Part shown: positions 6,193-7,361 of the stretch, piece after piece
How positions within the stretch are numbered: position 1 is the stretch's first letter
Layout of the letters: each line of letters starts with the position of its first letter
NCBI GenBank assembly: GCA_966186435.1
Contig: CBIFWW010000156.1
Span: 1-7,361, forward strand
DNA from: CBIFWW01 sp966186435
GTDB taxonomy: Bacteria > Pseudomonadota > Gammaproteobacteria > Enterobacterales > Enterobacteriaceae
Length of the DNA stretch: 7,361 nucleotides
Direction of reading: 5' to 3'
Program-made: the position numbers and the translations under genes
The notes under the pieces: model-generated
What the model was told of the DNA's origin: nothing
The model's database searches: none
What the model saw: the letters and a program-made list of their open reading frames with translations, nothing else

Positions 6193-6208
6193 GCAGAATA
6201 CATTCTGC
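6193..6208 (+). repeat. Perfect inverted repeat at the predicted P1 RNA start
   Basis: GCAGAAT (6193-6199) and ATTCTGC (6202-6208) are perfect complements two bases apart. In RNA the stem would be about five or six pairs with a small loop. It begins essentially at the predicted transcription start, so it would form a hairpin at the very 5' end of the mRNA, or could be a DNA operator. Confidence 0.5.
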
Positions 6209-6365
6209 TCGTTGCCCCTGCCGTCGATTGGGATTTTCGCACCAGATAACGCCCATCGTTTATCGTCCCGCTTCCTGTTACGCGAGTGGTCAATACCACG
6301 GTTATCGTGAGCGTTGGGTTAATGCGCGGATTGGGCTGCATGGGCGGGATTTATACCCGCAATTC

Positions 6366-6394
6366 TTTACTTAATACGCGAACTTCGGCATTAT
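6366..6394 (+). promoter_or_regulatory. Proximal infA promoter candidate (P2-like)
   Basis: TTTACT (6366-6371, four of six consensus bases) is followed after exactly 17 bp by CATTAT (6389-6394, four of six). The start would be near 6401, leaving a leader of about 35 nt. It fits the known two-promoter arrangement of E. coli infA, but the boxes are mediocre. Confidence 0.35.
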
Positions 6395-6435
6395 CTTGCC
6401 GGTTCAAACTATGGTAGTGATACTCCGAGGATTAG

Positions 6436-6654
6436 ATGGCCAAAGAAGACAATATTGAAATGCAGGGTACCGTACTTGATACGTTACCTAACACCATGTT
6501 CCGCGTAGAGCTGGAAAACGGTCACGTAGTTACCGCTCACATCTCCGGTAAAATGCGTAAAAACTACATCCGTATTCTGACGGGTGACAAAGTGACTGTT
6601 GAGCTGACCCCATACGACCTGAGCAAAGGCCGCATTGTCTTCCGTAGTCGCTGA
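6436..6654 (+). CDS. infA: Translation initiation factor IF-1
   Basis: IF-1 binds the ribosomal A site of the 30S subunit and, with IF-2 and IF-3, controls initiation. The 72-residue protein has the exact family length. It is a single OB-fold of the S1 type running from MAKEDNIEMQGTV to GRIVFRSR, with the basic loop SGKMRKNYIRI at 37-47. Against the E. coli sequence as I remember it, I notice only Glu15 to Asp (VLDTLPNT). The ATG at 6436 is preceded by CGAGGA (6426-6431). It is separated from aat by 284 bp that hold its own promoters, and it ends in its own terminator, so it is mainly a single-gene unit with possible read-through from aat. Confidence 0.99.
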   Translation: MAKEDNIEMQGTVLDTLPNTMFRVELENGHVVTAHISGKMRKNYIRILTGDKVTVELTPYDLSKGRIVFRSR

Positions 6655-6696
6655 TAGATTTTAGTTCGCTGCAATAAATCAGCGGATACCTAAGTT

Positions 6697-6727
6697 AAAG
6701 GCCGGATTAATTTCCGGCCTTTTTTTT
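6697..6727 (+). terminator. Intrinsic terminator after infA
   Basis: AAAGGCCGGA (6697-6706) pairs with TCCGGCCTTT (6713-6722) around TTAATT, followed by T to 6727; the unbroken T-run is eight bases from 6720. It is a strong classic terminator 42 bp after the stop. A smaller hairpin (CGCTG 6667-6671 with CAGCG 6680-6684) precedes it. Confidence 0.95.
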
Positions 6728-6780
6728 CCCGTCATACTTCAAGCTGCGGGTGCGTTGGCTTTCCTACACTCCAGCGAATC
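6728..6780. repeat. Fragment of an enterobacterial interspersed repeat
   Basis: From about 6728 the sequence reads CCCGTCATACTTCAAGCTGC and continues GGGTGCGTTGGCT to 6760. I recognise this as the left end of a roughly 120-150 bp imperfect palindromic element scattered in intergenic regions of Serratia, Yersinia, Photorhabdus and relatives. Only this arm is here: the complementary right arm (GCAGCTTGAA and so on) is absent, and the following 20 bp are degenerate. It lies between the two convergent terminators. The recognition rests on memory and was not tested by search. Confidence 0.45.
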
Positions 6781-6786
6781 AGGCGT

Positions 6787-6812
6787 AAAAAAACCGGGCT
6801 AAGCCCGGTTTT
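6787..6812 (-). terminator. Intrinsic terminator after clpA
   Basis: CCGGGC (6794-6799) pairs with GCCCGG (6803-6808) around TAA, extended by A-T pairs on both sides. Read leftward, the stem is followed by seven T (complement of A6787-6793). It starts 4 bp after the clpA stop. Rightward the T-run is only four bases, so its main direction is for clpA, with weak action on rightward transcription. Confidence 0.93.
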
Positions 6813-6816
6813 GTGT

Positions 6817-7361
6817 TTAGTGCGCCGCTTCCGGCTTATGTTTCTGTGCACTCTTAAAGTCGAAATCGAGGCCCTGCTTCTCTTTATCCAGCGAGATTGT
6901 AACCTGCCCACCATCCACCAATGAACCAAACAGCAGCTCATTGGCTAACGGTTTCTTCAGGCTGTCCTGAATTACCCGCGTCATTGGACGTGCGCCCATA
7001 GCCCGGTCATAGCCTTTGTCTGCCAGCCAGTCTCTGGCCTCCTGGCTGACTTCCAGCGACACGCCTTTCGGATCCAGCTGGGCCTGAAGTTCAACAATGA
7101 ACTTGTCGACAACCTGATGAATAACCTCGGTGGAGAGGTGGTTGAACCAAATAATGTTGTCCAGACGGTTGCGGAACTCCGGTGTAAACACCTTCTTGAT
7201 CTCTTCCATTGCGTCAGTGCTGTTGTCCTGACGAATCAGGCCAATGGACTTACGTTCGGTTTCCCGTACCCCGGCGTTGGTGGTCATCACCAGGATCACA
7301 TTGCGGAAGTCCGCCTTGCGCCCGTTGTTATCGGTCAGCGTACCGTTATCCATCACCTGCA
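6817..7361 (-). CDS. clpA: ATP-dependent Clp protease ATP-binding subunit ClpA (C-terminal 180 residues; 5' end outside window)
   Basis: ClpA is the AAA+ unfoldase that feeds substrates to ClpP in the cytoplasm; with ClpS it degrades N-degron proteins. The visible frame runs from the right edge leftward to TAA at 6819-6817 and is the end of the second AAA+ module (D2). Sensor 1 is visible in ILVMTTNAGV. The IGL motif (KSIGLIRQD), the loop that docks on ClpP, is present. The arginine-finger segment FTPEFRNRLD and the sensor 2 segment GYDRAMGARPMTRVI follow. The C-terminus ends in KHKPEAAH, close to the E. coli tail. The family is about 758 residues, so only about a quarter is here. There is no frameshift. 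It converges on infA. The IGL loop separates it from ClpB, which lacks it. Confidence 0.97.
   Translation of the reverse strand, partial: QVMDNGTLTDNNGRKADFRNVILVMTTNAGVRETERKSIGLIRQDNSTDAMEEIKKVFTPEFRNRLDNIIWFNHLSTEVIHQVVDKFIVELQAQLDPKGVSLEVSQEARDWLADKGYDRAMGARPMTRVIQDSLKKPLANELLFGSLVDGGQVTISLDKEKQGLDFDFKSAQKHKPEAAH

Larger units (their letters stand above)
6187..6435 (+). other. infA 5' leader region with several hairpins
   Basis: No gene is seen here. If P1 is used, this is a structured untranslated leader. Three clear stems are visible: GCAGAAT/ATTCTGC at 6193-6208, GTGGT/ACCAC around a CAAT loop at 6286-6299, and GCGGG/CCCGC around a 7-nt loop at 6344-6360. None is followed by a T-run, so none is a terminator. 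The region also contains the candidate proximal promoter. Confidence 0.5.

Noticed and set aside
1..7361. A new defence, mobile or CRISPR system
   Set aside because: Every long open frame is accounted for by conserved core genes in their usual order; there are no transposase, integrase or repeat-spacer patterns.

Overview
The window is a stretch of chromosomal core genome from a gammaproteobacterium of the order Enterobacterales. Gene order is lrp (leftward, cut by the left edge), trxB, cydD, cydC, aat, infA (all rightward), then clpA (leftward, cut by the right edge). This matches the Escherichia coli lrp-trxB-cydDC-aat-infA-clpA block. All seven proteins look intact or, at the edges, intact as far as visible, and each resembles its E. 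coli counterpart as I remember it. The organism is probably not Escherichia or Salmonella. CydD, CydC and Aat carry many substitutions, no serine tRNA lies between infA and clpA, and a fragment resembling an interspersed repeat I associate with Serratia, Yersinia, Photorhabdus and relatives sits there instead. I cannot name the genus.

Layout. 1-348: N-terminal 116 codons of lrp, minus strand. 349-838: a divergent regulatory region of about 490 bp, richer in A+T than the genes. It holds a candidate lrp promoter, an Lrp-like site, a strong CRP-like palindrome, a tandem 11-bp repeat and a short open frame inside the lrp leader. 839-1810: trxB, closed by an intrinsic terminator. 1917-5401: cydD and cydC, overlapping by one base as TGATG. 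5447-6151: aat, 45 bp after cydC with no terminator between them. 6152-6435: the infA promoter and leader region, with an extended -10 promoter, a hairpin at the predicted RNA start and a weaker proximal promoter. 6436-6654: infA and its terminator. 6728-6780: the repeat fragment. 6787-6812: the clpA terminator. 6817-7361: the C-terminal 180 codons of clpA.

How the genes relate. TrxB keeps thioredoxin reduced in the cytoplasm. CydDC is an inner-membrane ABC transporter needed to assemble cytochrome bd, linked to export of cysteine and glutathione and to haem. The block therefore has a thiol and redox theme. Aat places Leu or Phe on proteins to make N-degrons, and ClpA (with ClpS and ClpP, outside the window) unfolds them for degradation, so two steps of the bacterial N-degron route lie on either side of infA. 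Lrp is a global regulator and IF-1 a translation factor. I see no mobile element, CRISPR array, toxin-antitoxin pair, defence system or new gene cluster. The points worth a second look are in the non-coding DNA: the lrp-trxB intergenic region, the infA leader and the infA-clpA junction.
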